In this document: one piece after another, positions 37,666 to 48,663 of the stretch
Layout of the letters: each line of letters starts with the position of its first letter
Numbering within the stretch: the first letter of the stretch is position 1
Origin: Methyloprofundus sp.
GTDB lineage: Bacteria > Pseudomonadota > Gammaproteobacteria > Methylococcales > Methylomonadaceae
Reading direction: 5' to 3'
Length of the DNA: 64,000 nt
Assembly: GCA_028599115.1 (NCBI GenBank)
Contig: JAQRMR010000103.1
Location: 12,713 to 76,712, forward strand
Program-made: the position numbers and the translations under genes
The notes under the pieces: model-generated
Told to the model about the DNA's origin: nothing
Databases searched by the model: none
Seen by the model: only the letters and a program-made list of their open reading frames with translations

Positions 37666-38286
37666 ATGAGTTTGAAAATACTAGCACTAAATAGTGCAGA
37701 CTCTGCTGCTGAAGTAGAGGTAAATGAGTTAGTTTTTGGTCAGGAGTACAATGAGACTTTGATCCATCAACTAGCAACTAAGACCTTGGCTGGCCTGCGT
37801 TCTGGAACAAAAGCTCAAAAAAATCGTTCTGATGTGAGTGGTGGTGGAGCAAAACCTTGGAATCAAAAAGGGTCAGGTCGAGCAAGATCTGGTACAATAC
37901 GCAGTCCGCTTTGGAGAAGTGGTGGGGTAACATTTGCAGCTCGACCAAGATCGTTTGATCAGAAGTTGAATAAGAAAATGTACAAAGCAGGTGTTCGTTC
38001 AATTTTGTCGGAATTACTTCGTCAAGATAGACTGAAAGTAAGCTCTGATATTATTCCTACTACTCCAAAAACAAAGGATCTTGCGGCTAAATTGAAAGAA
38101 TTTGGGCGTAATAGAGTTCTAATTATTGCAGAAGACTTGAATGAAAATATTATCTTGGCATCAAGAAATATTTTTAATGTAGATGTTATTACTGCAAGAG
38201 AGCTCAATCCTGTTATGTTGATTGCTGCAGAAAATGTTATTGCTACACCTGCTGCATTGAAAGAAATAGAGGCGCAGTTATCATGA
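37666..38286 (+). CDS. rplD: 50S ribosomal protein L4
   Basis: L4 lines the peptide exit tunnel. The 206-residue protein has the tunnel loop in conserved form (GGGAKPWNQKGSGRARSGTI, SPLWRSGGVTF), the region where macrolide resistance changes occur; it looks wild-type. It overlaps rplW by four bases (ATGA). Confidence 0.97.
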   Translation: MSLKILALNSADSAAEVEVNELVFGQEYNETLIHQLATKTLAGLRSGTKAQKNRSDVSGGGAKPWNQKGSGRARSGTIRSPLWRSGGVTFAARPRSFDQKLNKKMYKAGVRSILSELLRQDRLKVSSDIIPTTPKTKDLAAKLKEFGRNRVLIIAEDLNENIILASRNIFNVDVITARELNPVMLIAAENVIATPAALKEIEAQLS

Positions 38287-38579
38287 GTGTAGAGTTTAAG
38301 CTTTCTAATATAATTAAAGCACCAGTAATTTCTGAAAAGAGTACTAATGCTACAGAAGAGTCGAATCGATTTGTATTTAAAGTTGCGAATGAAGCAACTA
38401 AATTGCAAGTTAAGAAATCTGTAGAGCTTATGTTTAATGTTGAAGTTGAAAAAGTTCAATTATTGAATGTAAAAGGAAAAACGAAGAGATTTGGTCGCTT
38501 AATGGGGAAACGTTCTGACTGGAAAAAAGCCTACGTAAGGCTTAAAGAAGGTCATGATATAGATTTCTCAGCAGCTTAG
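38283..38579 (+). CDS. rplW: 50S ribosomal protein L23
   Basis: L23 sits at the tunnel exit and docks SRP and trigger factor. Its 98 residues (E. coli 100) show IIKAPVISEKSTNATEE and GRLMGKRSDWKKAYVRL. The start overlaps the rplD stop, so translation is coupled. Confidence 0.96.
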   Translation: MSVEFKLSNIIKAPVISEKSTNATEESNRFVFKVANEATKLQVKKSVELMFNVEVEKVQLLNVKGKTKRFGRLMGKRSDWKKAYVRLKEGHDIDFSAA

Positions 38580-38610
38580 TCGTAGTTAAAGTATATAATC
38601 GGTAGAGTAA

Positions 38611-39438
38611 ATGGCTATTGTAAAATCAAAACCGACATCACCAGGTTCAAGGTTTGTCGTAAGAGTAAAGAGCGAAGGCTTACATAAAGGTAAACCTTTT
38701 TCGCCGCTAATAACAAAAAAGACAAGAAGTGGTGGTCGTAATAGTAATGGGCGAATTACTACGCGACATATCGGTGGTGGACATAAGCAAAACTACCGTA
38801 TTATCGACTTCAAAAGAAATAAATTCGATATTCCGGCAGTTGTAGAGAGGCTGGAATATGATCCAAATAGAACTGCAAATATTGCATTGGTTCTATATGC
38901 TGATGGAGAGCGTAGATACATAATCGCTCCTAAAGGTGTGGTTGCTGGACAGGAAATTATTTCATCAGAGAATGCACCAATTAAAGCTGGTAACTGCATG
39001 TCTTTGCGTAATATGCCTTTAGGTTCTGTAGTTCATTGTATTGAGCTTAAACCTTTAAAAGGTGCGCAAATGGCACGTAGTGCAGGAACATCTGCTCAGT
39101 TGGTTGCTAAAGAAGGTGCTCATGTAACACTTAGATTACGTTCTGGCGAAATGCGTAAAGTATTGGCTGACTGTAAAGCTGTTATTGGTGAAGTATCAAA
39201 TTCTGAGCATAACCTAAGATCTCTTGGTAAAGCCGGTGCCTCAAGATGGCGTGGTGTTAGACCAACGGTTCGAGGTGTTGTTATGAACCCGGTTGATCAT
39301 CCGCATGGTGGTGGTGAAGGTAGAACATCAGGTGGTAGACATCCTGTATCACCTTGGGGTATGCCAACTAAGGGTTATAAAACTAGAAAAAACAAGCGTA
39401 CTGACAAGATGATTGTTAGACGTCGTAGCAAGCGTTAG
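38611..39438 (+). CDS. rplB: 50S ribosomal protein L2
   Basis: L2 is needed for subunit joining and peptidyl transfer. It is 275 residues. The essential C-terminal segment [20 protein letters not shown] holds the conserved His of the peptidyl-transferase neighbourhood, and [19 protein letters not shown] is intact. The spacing from rplW is 31 bases. Confidence 0.97.
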   Translation: MAIVKSKPTSPGSRFVVRVKSEGLHKGKPFSPLITKKTRSGGRNSNGRITTRHIGGGHKQNYRIIDFKRNKFDIPAVVERLEYDPNRTANIALVLYADGERRYIIAPKGVVAGQEIISSENAPIKAGNCMSLRNMPLGSVVHCIELKPLKGAQMARSAGTSAQLVAKEGAHVTLRLRSGEMRKVLADCKAVIGEVSNSEHNLRSLGKAGASRWRGVRPTVRGVVMNPVDHPHGGGEGRTSGGRHPVSPWGMPTKGYKTRKNKRTDKMIVRRRSKR

Positions 39439-39453
39439 AGAGGAATTAATAAA

Positions 39454-39726
39454 GTGCCACGTTCAATTAAAAAAGGTCCTTTTATTGATCATCATTTACA
39501 AAAGAAAGTTGATGATGCAGTCAGTAGTAATAGTAGGAAACCGATTAAGACTTGGTCTAGACGATCAATGATAACGCCTGAAATGTTAGGTTTGACTATA
39601 GCCGTTCATAACGGTCGTCAGCATGTTCCAGTTCTAGTATCTGAGAATATGGTGGGTCATAAGTTGGGTGAATTTTCACCAACTCGTACATACAGAGGCC
39701 ATTTGGCTGACAAAAAGTCAAGATAA
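39454..39726 (+). CDS. rpsS: 30S ribosomal protein S19
   Basis: S19 binds 16S rRNA in the head with S13. It starts with GTG ([15 protein letters not shown]), with GAGAGGAAT upstream. The 90-residue product has the conserved [21 protein letters not shown] and the C-terminal [14 protein letters not shown]. rplV follows after ten bases. Confidence 0.96.
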   Translation: MPRSIKKGPFIDHHLQKKVDDAVSSNSRKPIKTWSRRSMITPEMLGLTIAVHNGRQHVPVLVSENMVGHKLGEFSPTRTYRGHLADKKSR

Positions 39727-39736
39727 TAGGTGCATA

Positions 39737-40072
39737 ATGGAAGTTACAGCTAAATTAAGTAATGCACCTATGTCTGCTCAAAAGGCAAGATTGGTTGCGA
39801 ATCAAATTAGAGGTCTTGAAGTCGAAGAAGCTTTAAATGTACTGAAATTCAGTACAAAAAAAGCGGCTGCGATTATGAAGAAAGTACTTGAGTCTGCTAT
39901 TGCAAATGCAGAGCATAACGAGAGTGCTGATATTGATGAGTTGAAAGTATCAACAGTATTTGTTGATGAAGCGCCTACATTAAAAAGATTTAGAGCGAGA
40001 GCAAAAGGTCGCGCTAATCATATTTTGAAGCGTACTTGTCATATTACAGTTAAAGTCGCAGAATTCGAGTAG
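39737..40072 (+). CDS. rplV: 50S ribosomal protein L22
   Basis: L22 forms part of the exit tunnel. I start at ATG 39737 ([19 protein letters not shown]); an upstream in-frame ATG at 39668 lies inside rpsS and adds unrelated residues. The 111-residue product ends with the tunnel hairpin [21 protein letters not shown]. coli L22 has 110 residues. Confidence 0.96.
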   Translation: MEVTAKLSNAPMSAQKARLVANQIRGLEVEEALNVLKFSTKKAAAIMKKVLESAIANAEHNESADIDELKVSTVFVDEAPTLKRFRARAKGRANHILKRTCHITVKVAEFE

Positions 40073-40082
40073 AGGCAGTAAA

Positions 40083-40754
40083 ATGGGTCAAAAGGTACAT
40101 CCAACCGGAATTAGACTTGGTATAGTAAAAGATTTTACTTCAAGATGGTATGCAAACAGCAAAGACTATCCTCAGTATTTATACCAAGATCTAACAGCAC
40201 GTGATTTCATTCAGAAGAAGTTAGCTCATGCTTCTGTGAGTCGCGTTCAAATCAATCGTCAGGCTAATAATGCTCACATTACAATTCATACTGCAAGACC
40301 GGGTATTGTAATTGGTAAGAAAGGTGAGGATATCGACACTTTGCGCAAAGAAGTATCAAAAATGATGCAAATGCCTGTGCAAGTTAATGTTGAAGAAATT
40401 AGAAAGCCAGAGTTAGACGCAAAATTAGTTGCTGAAAGTGTAGCGCAGCAATTAGAAAAAAGAATTATGTATCGTCGTGCTATGAAGCGTGCGGTTACTA
40501 ATTCAATGCGTTTAGGTGCTGAAGGAATTAAAATCAATTTAGGTGGTCGTTTAAACGGCGCTGAGATTGCTCGTAGTGAATGGTACAGAGAAGGTCGTGT
40601 TCCATTGCATACATTACGTGCTGATATTGATTATGGTGTTGCAGAAGCAAACACTACCTACGGTATCATCGGTATTAAAGTTTGGATTTTCAAAGGAGAA
40701 GTTTTTGATAACGCTTCTTTAGAAAGTTCAGAAAATTCTAAATCTAAGAAGTAG
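40083..40754 (+). CDS. rpsC: 30S ribosomal protein S3
   Basis: S3 lines the mRNA entry channel with helicase activity. The 223-residue protein has [19 protein letters not shown], the KH loop [14 protein letters not shown], and GLNG-type segment [19 protein letters not shown]. It is ten residues shorter than E. coli S3, at the variable C-terminus. Confidence 0.97.
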   Translation: MGQKVHPTGIRLGIVKDFTSRWYANSKDYPQYLYQDLTARDFIQKKLAHASVSRVQINRQANNAHITIHTARPGIVIGKKGEDIDTLRKEVSKMMQMPVQVNVEEIRKPELDAKLVAESVAQQLEKRIMYRRAMKRAVTNSMRLGAEGIKINLGGRLNGAEIARSEWYREGRVPLHTLRADIDYGVAEANTTYGIIGIKVWIFKGEVFDNASLESSENSKSKK

Positions 40755-40770
40755 TTGAAGGGAAAATAAT

Positions 40771-41184
40771 ATGCTTCAACCTAAAAGAACGAAATTTCGT
40801 AAGCAGCATAAACTAAGAAATTCAGGTTTAGCTGTTCGTGGTTCATCTGTAAGTTTTGGTGAATACGGGCTTAAATCACTTGATCGTGGTAGAATTACTG
40901 CTCGTCAAATTGAGGCGGCTCGTAGAACGATTACAAGACATTGTAAACGTGACGGAAAGCTTTGGATCAGAATCTTTCCAGATAAGCCTATTACTAAAAA
41001 ACCATTAGAAGTTAGAATGGGTAAAGGTAAGGGTAGTGTAGAATACTGGATTGCACAAATTAAGCCTGGAACAATGCTTTATGAATTGCAAGGTGTTCCT
41101 GAGGAGATTGCAAGAGAAGCTTTTGCTCTTGCCGCTGCAAAACTTCCAGTAAAAACTAAGTTTGTTATTAGGACGGTACTATAA
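40771..41184 (+). CDS. rplP: 50S ribosomal protein L16
   Basis: L16 positions the A-site tRNA. Its 137 residues (E. coli 136) include [34 protein letters not shown] and [18 protein letters not shown], the loop whose Arg is hydroxylated in E. coli (here the matching stretch is VRMGKGKG). It overlaps rpmC by one base. Confidence 0.96.
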   Translation: MLQPKRTKFRKQHKLRNSGLAVRGSSVSFGEYGLKSLDRGRITARQIEAARRTITRHCKRDGKLWIRIFPDKPITKKPLEVRMGKGKGSVEYWIAQIKPGTMLYELQGVPEEIAREAFALAAAKLPVKTKFVIRTVL

Positions 41185-41378
41185 TGAAAACTAGTGAACT
41201 GCGTGAAAAAAGTGCTACTGACTTAAGTGCAACATTAGTTGAGCTGGGTCGTGAGCAATTTAACTTGCGTATGCAAAAAAATACAGGTCAATTGACTAAA
41301 TCTGATCAAGTTAAAAAAGTCAGAAGAAATATTGCTCGTGTAAAAACAGTTCTAAATGAGAAAGCGAGTCAATCATAA
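41184..41378 (+). CDS. rpmC: 50S ribosomal protein L29
   Basis: A 64-residue two-helix protein near the tunnel exit. [20 protein letters not shown] and [12 protein letters not shown] are family hallmarks. ATG overlaps the rplP stop, and its own stop overlaps the rpsQ start (TAATG). Confidence 0.95.
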   Translation: MKTSELREKSATDLSATLVELGREQFNLRMQKNTGQLTKSDQVKKVRRNIARVKTVLNEKASQS

Positions 41379-41638
41379 TGAGTGATAATACAGAAAAATT
41401 ACGTACCATCACGGGTCGTGTTGTAAGTAATAAAATGGATAAAACAGTCACTGTATTAGTTGAGCGCCTTGTTAAGCATCCCGTTTATGGGAAGTATATC
41501 AAGCGTTCTACAAAATTATTTGCTCATGATGAGAGTAATGTTTGTAATGAAGGTGATATGGTTTCAATTACTCCATGCCGCCCTTATTCAAAAAAGAAAA
41601 CATTTATGTTGGTTGATGTGCTTAATAAAGCAAAATAA
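41378..41638 (+). CDS. rpsQ: 30S ribosomal protein S17
   Basis: S17 is an OB-fold early assembly protein. Its 86 residues show [20 protein letters not shown] and [17 protein letters not shown], then the [10 protein letters not shown] tail. It is the last gene of the S10 group; rplN, first of the spc group, follows after 45 bases. Confidence 0.96.
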   Translation: MSDNTEKLRTITGRVVSNKMDKTVTVLVERLVKHPVYGKYIKRSTKLFAHDESNVCNEGDMVSITPCRPYSKKKTFMLVDVLNKAK

Positions 41639-41683
41639 CCAATTTAAAATGAATTACTAGTACAAGTAAATTAGGAATAAAAA

Positions 41684-42052
41684 ATGATTCAGATGCAAAC
41701 TAACCTTGAAGTCGCTGATAACAGTGGCGCAAAAAAGGTCATGTGTATCAAAGTTCTCGGCGGATCGCATAGACGATATGCTGGAATTGGGGATATTATT
41801 AAAGTCAGTATTAAAGATTCAATCCCTCGTGGAAAAGTTAAAAAAGGTGAAGTTTACAACGCATTAGTAGTACGTACTAGAAAAGGTGTACGTAGAGCTG
41901 ATGGGTCGGTAATTCGCTTTGATAGCAATGCTGCTGTAATATTGAACACTCAACTTCAACCGTTAGGCACGCGTATTTTTGGGCCAGTAACACGTGAATT
42001 AAGAGGCGAGAAATTTATGAAAATTATTTCTCTTGCTCCAGAAGTATTGTAA
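41684..42052 (+). CDS. rplN: 50S ribosomal protein L14
   Basis: L14 forms the intersubunit bridge with 16S rRNA. The 122-residue protein starts [20 protein letters not shown] and carries [21 protein letters not shown]. coli L14 has 123 residues. rplX follows after 11 bases. Confidence 0.96.
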   Translation: MIQMQTNLEVADNSGAKKVMCIKVLGGSHRRYAGIGDIIKVSIKDSIPRGKVKKGEVYNALVVRTRKGVRRADGSVIRFDSNAAVILNTQLQPLGTRIFGPVTRELRGEKFMKIISLAPEVL

Positions 42053-42063
42053 AGGTCTTAAAT

Positions 42064-42378
42064 ATGCAAAAACTTAAACAAGGTGACGAAGTCATCGTTC
42101 TTATCGGTAAGGATAAGGGCAAACGAGGACGAATCAGCAAATTCTTAAATGAGAAGATTTTGGTTGAAGGTGTTAATAGAGTAAAAAAACATCAAAAGCC
42201 TAATCCTAATGCTGGTGTTCAAGGCGGTATTATTGAAAAAGAAATGCCGATTCACAAATCAAATGTTGCTCTATTTAATGCTGCTACTAAAAAAGCAGAT
42301 AAAGTAGGATTTAAAACTTTGGATGATGGAAAGAAAGTCCGATATTTTAAATCGAATAACGAAATTATTGATGTGTAG
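42064..42378 (+). CDS. rplX: 50S ribosomal protein L24
   Basis: L24 is an assembly initiator with a KOW motif ([20 protein letters not shown]). Its 104 residues match E. coli exactly in length. [13 protein letters not shown] and [17 protein letters not shown] are conserved. Confidence 0.96.
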   Translation: MQKLKQGDEVIVLIGKDKGKRGRISKFLNEKILVEGVNRVKKHQKPNPNAGVQGGIIEKEMPIHKSNVALFNAATKKADKVGFKTLDDGKKVRYFKSNNEIIDV

Positions 42379-42386
42379 GTACAATC

Positions 42387-42926
42387 ATGGCTAGATTGAA
42401 AACAGATTATAAAGAAAGAATCGTGCCTGCATTGATGAAAGAATTTGGTTACACATCAATAATGCAAGCTCCAAAAATTACTAAAATCACTCTAAACATG
42501 GGTTTGGGTGAGGCTGTTGCGGATAAGAAAATTGTTCAATCTGCATTAGGCGATATGGAAAAAATAAGTGGTCAAAAGCCAGTTGTTACATTATCACGTA
42601 AATCTATTGCTGGATTTAAAATTCGTGATGATATGCCAATCGGCTGTAAAGTAACACTAAGAGACGAGAGAATGTATGAATTTCTTGATCGTCTAATTAG
42701 TATCTCAATTCCAAGGATTCGTGACTTTAGAGGATCAAACCCTAAGAGTTTTGATGGTCGTGGTAACTATACTATGGGTGTTACTGAGCAAATCATTTTT
42801 CCTGAGATCGATTACGACAAAATTGATACTCTACGTGGTCTTGATATTTGTATCACTACAACAGCAACGAATAATGCAGAAGGTTTAGCATTACTGAAGT
42901 TGTTTAATTTTCCATTCAAGAGTTAA
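42387..42926 (+). CDS. rplE: 50S ribosomal protein L5
   Basis: L5 binds 5S rRNA and contacts P-site tRNA. It has 179 residues, equal to E. coli. [33 protein letters not shown] and FPEIDYDKI are diagnostic. rpsN follows after six bases. Confidence 0.97.
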   Translation: MARLKTDYKERIVPALMKEFGYTSIMQAPKITKITLNMGLGEAVADKKIVQSALGDMEKISGQKPVVTLSRKSIAGFKIRDDMPIGCKVTLRDERMYEFLDRLISISIPRIRDFRGSNPKSFDGRGNYTMGVTEQIIFPEIDYDKIDTLRGLDICITTTATNNAEGLALLKLFNFPFKS

Positions 42927-42932
42927 TCAGTT

Positions 42933-43238
42933 ATGGCTAAGAAATCAATGATAGCTCGTGAAGCAAAGCGCGCTAAATTAGTAAATAAATACGAAGCTAA
43001 AAGAATTTCATTAAAAGAAATTATTAGAGATCCGAATGCTTCATTCCAAGACAAGGATGATGCACAGCTAGCGTTGCAGAAATTACCTAGAGATTCTAGC
43101 TCGGTAAGACAGCGTAACAGATGTAACATTACTGGTCGTCCTCATGGTTTTTATCGTAAATTTGGTCTAAGTAGAAATAAACTTAGAGAAGCTACGATGA
43201 GAGGCGATGTGCCTGGTTTAGTAAAAGCCAGTTGGTAA
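42933..43238 (+). CDS. rpsN: 30S ribosomal protein S14, zinc-free form
   Basis: At 101 residues this is the long C-minus form: it has one Cys ([19 protein letters not shown]) and lacks the CxxC pairs of the zinc form. The C-terminal [11 protein letters not shown] is conserved. S14 assembles late into the 30S head. Confidence 0.96.
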   Translation: MAKKSMIAREAKRAKLVNKYEAKRISLKEIIRDPNASFQDKDDAQLALQKLPRDSSSVRQRNRCNITGRPHGFYRKFGLSRNKLREATMRGDVPGLVKASW

Positions 43239-43268
43239 TCAGCTAGTTGGATATTTGGAGAAAATAAT

Positions 43269-43664
43269 ATGAGCATGACAGATCCAATTGCAGATATGCT
43301 AACTCGCATACGAAATGGCCAATCTGCAGGAAAATTTAACGTAAATATGCCGTCTTCAAAACTTAAAGTTGCAATAGCGCAAGTTTTGAAAAAAGAAGGA
43401 TATATTACAGACTTTTCAACTGAGGCAAATGGTGCGCACGTATCAATGTCAATTGAGTTGAAATATTACAACGGCAAACCAGTTATTGATAAAGTTAAGC
43501 GTATCAGTAAGCCAGGTTTACGTATTTATAAATCAAAAGACGAACTACCTAAAGTATTAGGCGGTTTAGGTGTAGCGATAGTTTCTACATCTAAAGGCGT
43601 TATGACTGATCGCGCAGCACGTGCAATTGGTCATGGTGGTGAAGTTATTTGTACTGTTAGTTAA
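43269..43664 (+). CDS. rpsH: 30S ribosomal protein S8
   Basis: S8 binds the central domain of 16S rRNA and represses the spc operon in E. coli. Its 131 residues include [18 protein letters not shown] and the C-terminal [20 protein letters not shown]. The start ATG has TTTGGAG upstream. Confidence 0.96.
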   Translation: MSMTDPIADMLTRIRNGQSAGKFNVNMPSSKLKVAIAQVLKKEGYITDFSTEANGAHVSMSIELKYYNGKPVIDKVKRISKPGLRIYKSKDELPKVLGGLGVAIVSTSKGVMTDRAARAIGHGGEVICTVS

Positions 43665-43679
43665 GGGTAGGGGGAATTT

Positions 43680-44213
43680 ATGTCTAGAATAGCAAAAAAC
43701 CCTATCACTTTACCGGCTGGCGTCGAACTTAAAGTAGACGGATCTGCTGTAACAGTTAAAGGTCCAAAAGGACAGTTGAATTTGAATCTTAACTCTGCTG
43801 TAACAGTAGATCTTACGGATTCTGTGTTCACTGTTGCTTGGGATAAAAATAACAAAAAAGCAACGGCACTTGCAGGAACTACTCGTGCAAATGTTGCTAA
43901 TATGGTCCAAGGCGTAACACAAGGTTTTGAAAAAAAGCTTACCTTAGTTGGTGTCGGTTACAGAGCGCAGGTTAAAGGTAAAGTGCTTAGTTTAAGTCTT
44001 GGTTTTTCTCATCCTGTTGAATATGCAATGCCTGAAGGTATTACTATTGAAGCAACTAGTCAGACTGATATAGTTGTTAAAGGTATTGATAAGCAACAAG
44101 TTGGTGCGGTATCTGCTGATATTAGAGCATACAGACCGCCTGAGCCTTATAAAGGCAAAGGTGTTAAGTATGCAGATGAGCATATCGTTAGAAAAGACGC
44201 TAAGAAAAAATAG
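43680..44213 (+). CDS. rplF: 50S ribosomal protein L6
   Basis: L6 lies near the factor-binding site. It has 177 residues, equal to E. coli, built as two similar domains. [38 protein letters not shown] and [16 protein letters not shown] are present. Confidence 0.97.
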   Translation: MSRIAKNPITLPAGVELKVDGSAVTVKGPKGQLNLNLNSAVTVDLTDSVFTVAWDKNNKKATALAGTTRANVANMVQGVTQGFEKKLTLVGVGYRAQVKGKVLSLSLGFSHPVEYAMPEGITIEATSQTDIVVKGIDKQQVGAVSADIRAYRPPEPYKGKGVKYADEHIVRKDAKKK

Positions 44214-44222
44214 GCTATCAAA

Positions 44223-44576
44223 ATGAATAAAAAAGCATCTCGATTGAGAAGAGCTTTAAAGCTTAGATCAAATATAAAAAAACTTGGTAATAGTCGTTTG
44301 TCTGTACATAGAACTTCTAAGCATATTTATGCTCAAGTTATTTCTGAAAATGGAACTGTGACAGTTGCAAGTGCTTCAACGAATTTAGCTGAAGTTAAAT
44401 CTGCTGTAAAAAGTACTGGAAATGTTGAGTCAGCCGTAATTGTTGGTAAGTTAATAGCAGATAAAGCAATCGCTGCTGGAATTACTGAAGTTACTTTTGA
44501 CCGTTCTGGTTTTAAATATCATGGTCGTGTTAAAGCATTAGCAGATGCAGCACGCGAAGCTGGCTTGAAGTTCTAG
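44223..44576 (+). CDS. rplR: 50S ribosomal protein L18
   Basis: L18 binds 5S rRNA. Its 117 residues equal E. coli. [16 protein letters not shown] and [20 protein letters not shown] are family hallmarks. rpsE follows after nine bases. Confidence 0.97.
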   Translation: MNKKASRLRRALKLRSNIKKLGNSRLSVHRTSKHIYAQVISENGTVTVASASTNLAEVKSAVKSTGNVESAVIVGKLIADKAIAAGITEVTFDRSGFKYHGRVKALADAAREAGLKF

Positions 44577-44585
44577 GGGAATAAT

Positions 44586-45092
44586 ATGGCAAATGCACCT
44601 CAACAAGCGAATGCAGACGGATTACAAGAGAAATTAGTATCTGTTCGTAGAGTCGCAAAAGTTGTAAAAGGCGGTAGAGTATTTGGTTTTACTGCGCTTA
44701 CTGTCGTTGGTGACGGTGAAGGGAATGTTGGATATGGCGTTAGTAAGGCAAAAGAAGTGCCTATCGCTATTCAAAAATCATTAGAACAAGCTAGAAAGAA
44801 TATGCATAAAGTGGCGCTTAAAAGCGGTACATTGCAATATTCAATTATGTCTGAATTAGGTGCTGCTAAAGTATTTATGCAGCCTGCTACTGATGGTACG
44901 GGTATCATCGCTGGTGGTCCAATGCGTGCTGTTTTTGAAGCGGTTGGTGTGCATAACGTTTTAGCTAAATGTATCGGTACTAATAATCCAATTAATGTTG
45001 TAAGAGCCACTATTGATGGTCTTGCTAACATGAATAATGCAGAGCAAATTGCTGCAAAGCGTGGATTATCTGTTGACGAAATTACAGGATAA
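44586..45092 (+). CDS. rpsE: 30S ribosomal protein S5
   Basis: S5 acts in decoding accuracy and mRNA entry. The 168-residue protein has the double-stranded-RNA-binding fold segment [20 protein letters not shown] and the C-terminal [18 protein letters not shown]. The accuracy-related residues look conserved. Confidence 0.97.
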   Translation: MANAPQQANADGLQEKLVSVRRVAKVVKGGRVFGFTALTVVGDGEGNVGYGVSKAKEVPIAIQKSLEQARKNMHKVALKSGTLQYSIMSELGAAKVFMQPATDGTGIIAGGPMRAVFEAVGVHNVLAKCIGTNNPINVVRATIDGLANMNNAEQIAAKRGLSVDEITG

Positions 45093-45097
45093 TTAAG

Positions 45098-45283
45098 ATG
45101 GCTGATAAAAAGATTCGTGTAAAAATGGTCAAAAGTAGTATTGGTCGTTTAAAAAAACATAAGGCATGTTTGCATGGTTTAGGTTTAAGAAAGATCAATC
45201 ATACTGTTGAAGTAATTGATACAGCAGAAAATAGAGGGATGATCAATAAAATCTCTTATATGCTGGAAGTAGAGGAAATATAA
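45098..45283 (+). CDS. rpmD: 50S ribosomal protein L30
   Basis: A 61-residue protein with [16 protein letters not shown] and the [12 protein letters not shown] signature. E. coli has 59 residues. Its stop overlaps the rplO ATG by one base. Confidence 0.95.
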   Translation: MADKKIRVKMVKSSIGRLKKHKACLHGLGLRKINHTVEVIDTAENRGMINKISYMLEVEEI

Positions 45284-45717
45284 TGTATCTAAATACAATT
45301 AAACCTGCTGCAGGATCAAGAAAACCTTCTAAAAGAGTTGGTAGAGGTATTGGTTCAACTCTTGGCAAAACTTGTGGACGTGGTCATAAAGGTCAAAAGT
45401 CTCGTAGTGGTGGTTTTCATAAGGTAGGTTTTGAAGGTGGTCAGATGCCTTTACAAAAACGTTTACCTAAAGTTGGTTTTACTTCAAGAAAGTCTAAATA
45501 TACATCACAAGTTCGCCTTAGTGAAATTGCTGGGTTGGGATTGGATGTTGTTACACTTGATGATTTGATTAAAGCTAATGTTGTTCCGGCATTTACTAAA
45601 GTTGCTAAAGTTATTCAGTCTGGTGAGATTTCATCTGCTGTTACTTTAAAAGGCTTAAAGGCGACTGTTGGAGCGAAAGCAAGTATTGAGTCTGCTGGTG
45701 GAAAAATAGAGGAATAA
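45283..45717 (+). CDS. rplO: 50S ribosomal protein L15
   Basis: L15 is a late 50S assembly protein. Its 144 residues equal E. coli. The Gly- and basic-rich N-terminus ([20 protein letters not shown]) and [17 protein letters not shown] are diagnostic. secY starts two bases after its stop. Confidence 0.97.
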   Translation: MYLNTIKPAAGSRKPSKRVGRGIGSTLGKTCGRGHKGQKSRSGGFHKVGFEGGQMPLQKRLPKVGFTSRKSKYTSQVRLSEIAGLGLDVVTLDDLIKANVVPAFTKVAKVIQSGEISSAVTLKGLKATVGAKASIESAGGKIEE

Positions 45718-45719
45718 TT

Positions 45720-47042
45720 GTGAGTAGATCAAGCGCGCAAATGAGTGACCAAGTAGGTAAATTTTCTGAATTACGCTCTAGACTGTTATTTGTTCTGGGT
45801 GCTTTTTTTGTTTACAGAGCAGGGGCTCATATCCCTGTTCCTGGAATAGATCCTGAAGCTTTGGCATTAATGTTTAAGCAGCAAGAAGGGTCTATTCTGG
45901 ATATGTTCAACATGTTCTCTGGTGGTGCGTTAAAGCGATTGAGTTTATTCGCTTTGGGGATTATGCCTTATATCTCGGCTTCCATTATTATGCAGTTAAT
46001 GACTATTGTTATTCCTGCATTGGAACAAGTTAAAAAAGAAGGTGAAGCAGGGCGACGTAAGATTTCACAATATACGCGTTATGGAACTGTTGTATTAGCA
46101 ACATTTCAAGCTATTGGTGTGTCGGTTGCATTGCAGAATCAAACTGCAGGAGGATTGTCTGTTGTTATTAATCCTGGAATGCAATTTATTGCTATTACAG
46201 CGATAACATTGGTAACAGGAACTATCTTCTTAATGTGGTTGGGCGAGCAAATTACTGAGAGAGGTCTTGGTAATGGGATATCGTTAATTATTTTTGCAGG
46301 TATTGTTGCTGGGTTGCCATCTGCAATTGGTGGAACATTGGAATTAGCAAGAACTGGTGAGTTAAATGGTGTGTTCATTATTTTACTCTTTATGCTTAGT
46401 ATTGCTGTTACCGCGCTAGTTGTTTTTGTCGAAAGAGGTCAGCGTAGGATTGTTATTAACTATCCTAAGCGTCAACAAGGCAAAAGAATGTATGCCGGTC
46501 AAAGTAGTTTTTTACCTTTGAAGCTAAACATGGCAGGTGTTATTCCTCCTATTTTTGCTTCTAGTATTATTCTATTTCCTGCTACAATAGCCGGCTGGTT
46601 TGGTAAAGCGGAAGGTTTTGCTTGGCTTCAAGATATTGCTACTGCGATCTCACCTGGTGAGCCGCTTTATGTGATGCTTTATACCGTTGCGATTGTCTTT
46701 TTCTGTTTTTTTTACACTGCCTTAGTTTTTAATTCGAAAGAAACTGCAGATAACTTAAAAAAATCAGGTGCATTTTTACCAGGTATACGTCCTGGAGAGC
46801 AAACGTCAGCATATATTGATAAGGTGATGACTCGATTAACATTAATCGGTGCATTCTATATCACTGCTGTTTGTTTATTACCAGAGTTTTTGATTGTTTA
46901 TTGGAACGTGCCATTTTATTTTGGTGGTACTTCGTTATTGATTATTGTCGTTGTTGTAATGGATTTTGTATCTCAAGTTCAAACGCATCTAATGTCAAAC
47001 CAATACGATGGTCTGATGAATAAAGCAAATTTAAAAAAATAA
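45720..47042 (+). CDS. secY: preprotein translocase channel subunit SecY
   Basis: SecY forms the inner-membrane protein-conducting channel. The start is GTG at 45720, two bases after the L15 stop. The 440-residue protein has ten hydrophobic segments. Conserved pieces include the plug region [58 protein letters not shown] and [16 protein letters not shown]. Length matches E. coli (443). Confidence 0.97.
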   Translation: MSRSSAQMSDQVGKFSELRSRLLFVLGAFFVYRAGAHIPVPGIDPEALALMFKQQEGSILDMFNMFSGGALKRLSLFALGIMPYISASIIMQLMTIVIPALEQVKKEGEAGRRKISQYTRYGTVVLATFQAIGVSVALQNQTAGGLSVVINPGMQFIAITAITLVTGTIFLMWLGEQITERGLGNGISLIIFAGIVAGLPSAIGGTLELARTGELNGVFIILLFMLSIAVTALVVFVERGQRRIVINYPKRQQGKRMYAGQSSFLPLKLNMAGVIPPIFASSIILFPATIAGWFGKAEGFAWLQDIATAISPGEPLYVMLYTVAIVFFCFFYTALVFNSKETADNLKKSGAFLPGIRPGEQTSAYIDKVMTRLTLIGAFYITAVCLLPEFLIVYWNVPFYFGGTSLLIIVVVVMDFVSQVQTHLMSNQYDGLMNKANLKK

Positions 47043-47065
47043 ATTATTAAAGAAAGGGGTGAGCT

Positions 47066-47179
47066 GTGAAAGTACGAGCTTCTGTAAAGAAAATATGCCG
47101 GAACTGTAAAGTAGTTAAAAGATCAGGTGTATTAAGAGTTATATGTAAAGATGGGCGTCATAAACAACGCCAGGGTTAA
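47066..47179 (+). CDS. rpmJ: 50S ribosomal protein L36, zinc-binding form
   Basis: This 37-residue protein starts with GTG at 47066, with AAAGGGGTGA upstream. It reads [20 protein letters not shown] and then [17 protein letters not shown]. The CxxC, third Cys and His form the zinc ribbon of the C-plus type. It lies between secY and rpsM as in E. coli. Confidence 0.96.
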   Translation: MKVRASVKKICRNCKVVKRSGVLRVICKDGRHKQRQG

Positions 47180-47188
47180 GTTTTTTTA

Positions 47189-47216
47189 TTGCTTTAGAGG
47201 GTGAGGGTGCTATAAT
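47189..47216 (+). promoter_or_regulatory. promoter upstream of rpsM (alpha operon)
   Basis: A perfect TATAAT at 47211-47216 has TTGCTT at 47189-47194, 16 bases upstream. The rpsM ATG is 41 bases beyond the -10 box. It would give the S13-S11-S4-alpha-L17 genes their own start in addition to read-through from the genes before. Confidence 0.6.
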
Positions 47217-47257
47217 TGCGCTCTTAACTTTAAAGTATTGTATTTAGGAGTATCTAG

Positions 47258-47614
47258 ATGGCAAGAATTGCCGGAATTAATGTACCTGATCATAAACATG
47301 CAGAGATCGCTTTAACTGCTGTATATGGGATTGGTAAGCCAACTGCAATTAATATCTGTAAAGAAGTTGGTATCGAACGGACAATTAAAATTAAAGAATT
47401 AAACGAAGAGCAGTTAAATGCAATTCGTGATGTAATTTCTAAAATTGTAGTTGAGGGTGATTTACGACGTGAAGTGTCAATGAACATTAAACGTTTAATG
47501 GATCTTGGTTGCTATCGTGGTATTCGTCATAGACGTGGACTACCATTGCGTGGTCAAAGAACGAGAACAAACGCTCGTACTAGAAAAGGCCCACGTAAGC
47601 CTATTAGAAAATAA
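47258..47614 (+). CDS. rpsM: 30S ribosomal protein S13
   Basis: S13 contacts P-site tRNA and the 50S subunit. Its 118 residues equal E. coli. [19 protein letters not shown] and the basic tail [19 protein letters not shown] are diagnostic. TAGGAG stands eight bases before the ATG. Confidence 0.97.
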   Translation: MARIAGINVPDHKHAEIALTAVYGIGKPTAINICKEVGIERTIKIKELNEEQLNAIRDVISKIVVEGDLRREVSMNIKRLMDLGCYRGIRHRRGLPLRGQRTRTNARTRKGPRKPIRK

Positions 47615-47628
47615 ATTAAGGTTATAAA

Positions 47629-48015
47629 ATGGCTAGTACAAATCGCACAAAAAAGAAGATTAAAAAGGAAGTTGCAGATGGTATCGCGCATATTCACGCA
47701 ACTTTTAATAATACAATCGTAACTATTACTGACCGCAAAGGAAATGCGTTATCTTGGGCTACTTCTGGTGGTTCTGGGTTTAGAGGTTCTAGAAAGAGTA
47801 CTCCTTTCGCTGCACAGGTTGCTGCTGAAAGAGCAGGGAAAGTTGCTCAAGAATTCGGAATGAAAAACTTAGACGTTATGATCAAAGGCCCAGGGCCAGG
47901 TCGTGAGTCTGCAGTTAGATCATTCAACAACTTAGGGTTTAAAATCGGTAGCATCGTTGATGTAACACCTATACCTCATAATGGTTGTCGTCCACCTAAA
48001 AAACGTAGGGTATAG
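47629..48015 (+). CDS. rpsK: 30S ribosomal protein S11
   Basis: S11 lies on the 30S platform next to the mRNA exit. The 128-residue protein has [38 protein letters not shown] and the invariant end [10 protein letters not shown]. rpsD follows after nine bases. Confidence 0.97.
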   Translation: MASTNRTKKKIKKEVADGIAHIHATFNNTIVTITDRKGNALSWATSGGSGFRGSRKSTPFAAQVAAERAGKVAQEFGMKNLDVMIKGPGPGRESAVRSFNNLGFKIGSIVDVTPIPHNGCRPPKKRRV

Positions 48016-48024
48016 GAGTATATA

Positions 48025-48645
48025 ATGGCTAGATATTTAGGCCCCACTTGTAAATTAAGCCGTCGTGAAGGTACTGATCTTTTTTTAAAAGGCAGAGGAA
48101 AATCTTTAGAAGGTAAATGTAATTTAGAGCAACGTCCAGGTCAACATGGAACTAAACGTGCGCGTAACTCTAACTATGCAAATCAATTAAGAGCTAAACA
48201 ACGTATTAAACGTATATACGGTGTATTAGAAAAGCAATTCAGAAACTACTATAAAGCGGCAGACCTTCAGAAAGGTGCAACAGGTTTAAATCTGTTAAAC
48301 CTATTAGAATCTCGTCTGGATAATGTTGTTTATAGAATGGGTTTTGCATCTACTAGAGCTGAAGCTAGACAATTAGTTAGTCATAAAGCTATCTTAGTTA
48401 ATGATTCAATTCTAAATATTCCATCAGCTAAAATTTCTGTTGGTGATAAAGTTTCAATTAGAGAAAAATCTAAGAAACAAGTTCGAATTGTTGATTCATT
48501 AACAGTTGCTGAACAATATGGTTTCCCTAATTGGGTTGAAGTAAGCTCAAAAGATTTAGCTGGATCTTTTAATTCATTACCTGATCGTGAAGATTTGGGC
48601 AATGATATGAATGAACAGTTAGTTGTTGAGCTATATTCTAAATAA
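48025..48645 (+). CDS. rpsD: 30S ribosomal protein S4
   Basis: S4 starts 30S body assembly and, in E. coli, represses the alpha operon. Its 206 residues equal E. coli. [35 protein letters not shown] and [19 protein letters not shown] are conserved. It has two Cys in the N-terminal region but not the four-Cys zinc form. Confidence 0.97.
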   Translation: MARYLGPTCKLSRREGTDLFLKGRGKSLEGKCNLEQRPGQHGTKRARNSNYANQLRAKQRIKRIYGVLEKQFRNYYKAADLQKGATGLNLLNLLESRLDNVVYRMGFASTRAEARQLVSHKAILVNDSILNIPSAKISVGDKVSIREKSKKQVRIVDSLTVAEQYGFPNWVEVSSKDLAGSFNSLPDREDLGNDMNEQLVVELYSK

Positions 48646-48663
48646 TAGATTTTGAGGTTTTAA

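Noticed and set aside
39668-39736. Upstream rplV start inside rpsS
   Set aside because: It adds 23 residues that are out-of-frame rpsS sequence; L22 proteins begin at the ATG at 39737.
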